From assembly GCA_947448975.1 (NCBI GenBank), contig CANFPR010000075.1, positions 1 through 5,200 of the forward strand: a stretch of DNA of 5,200 nt, written 5' to 3'. The position numbers were made by a program, and so were the translations under genes. Positions 5,151 to 5,200 of this stretch are shown one piece after another. How positions within the stretch are numbered: the first letter of the stretch is position 1; each line of letters starts with the position of its first letter. The notes under the pieces are model-generated. The model was given only the letters and a program-made list of their open reading frames with translations, was not told where the DNA came from and made no database searches. This stretch comes from Micrococcales bacterium. GTDB lineage: Bacteria > Actinomycetota > Actinomycetes > Actinomycetales > Microbacteriaceae.

Positions 5151-5200
5151 ATGCAAAAGACCGCCATCACCCGCGCCGCAATCGCCCCCGTTCTAGCCGA
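5151..5200 (+). CDS. 5' end of a gene running off the window (unidentified)
   Basis: An ATG at 5151 is preceded by GAAGG (5141-5145) at a 5-base spacing, and the frame stays open to the window edge. The sixteen complete codons read MQKTAITRAAIAPVLA, a plausible amphipathic or signal-like N-terminus, too short to identify. It is in the same direction as the threonine aldolase gene, 79 bases downstream, with a small hairpin between, so it may be either the next gene of that operon or separately transcribed. Confidence 0.6.
   Translation, partial: MQKTAITRAAIAPVLA

Noticed and set aside
1..5200. LexA/SOS boxes, riboswitches, tRNAs, CRISPR repeats, insertion-sequence ends
   Set aside because: I looked through the intergenic regions for these. 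No GAAC-N4-GTTC dyad, cloverleaf, regularly spaced repeat or terminal inverted repeat with transposase was found; all genes appear intact and native.

Overview
The window looks like a piece of an actinobacterial chromosome, most likely a small-genome Microbacteriaceae of the freshwater Luna type (Rhodoluna/Aquiluna-like). The main reasons are an intact nucS (the actinobacterial/archaeal mismatch endonuclease), GTG starts, moderate rather than high GC, short operon spacings, TAGGCT-type -10 hexamers and a lysine/alanine/proline-rich histone-like tail of the kind actinobacteria attach to nucleoid proteins. The genus-level guess is inference. I see no mobile element, CRISPR array, tRNA or rRNA.

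Region 1 (1-1854, plus strand) is a tight operon: the last codons of an unidentified upstream gene, a DUF4956 multi-pass membrane protein, a two-helix membrane protein with a coiled coil and a lysine-rich tail, and nucS. The gaps between the three complete genes are 2 and 6 bases. DUF4956 proteins commonly accompany VTC-type polyphosphate polymerases, so the cut-off upstream gene may be one.

Region 2 (1855-2522, plus) holds a promoter region with a perfect 7-bp inverted repeat, then a single gene for a DUF1737 protein whose first 80 residues are a basic AKP-repeat tail, closed by a textbook 13-bp-stem terminator.

Region 3 (2523-3082) begins with two inverted DnaA-box-like sites forming one long imperfect palindrome beside an AT-rich stretch. 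After it come a well-placed Shine-Dalgarno and a GTG-started gene for a small acidic protein that I cannot assign. A weak hairpin separates it from the convergent gene.

Region 4 (3083-5071) contains two divergent metabolic genes: an EamA/DMT-family transporter on the minus strand and a low-specificity L-threonine aldolase on the plus strand. They share a 78-bp promoter region that is a bipartite inverted repeat, with a TAGGCT -10 in each arm. The transporter appears to be leaderless, while the aldolase has a strong Shine-Dalgarno. An amino-acid-related exporter or importer beside a threonine-cleaving enzyme would make sense, but the transporter's substrate is not visible in the sequence.

The window ends with a small hairpin and the first 16 codons of another gene. 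Most of the content is ordinary housekeeping. The points worth a second look are the DnaA-box palindrome with its orphan acidic gene, the histone-tailed DUF1737 protein, the unusual nucS neighbourhood, and the mirrored divergent promoter.
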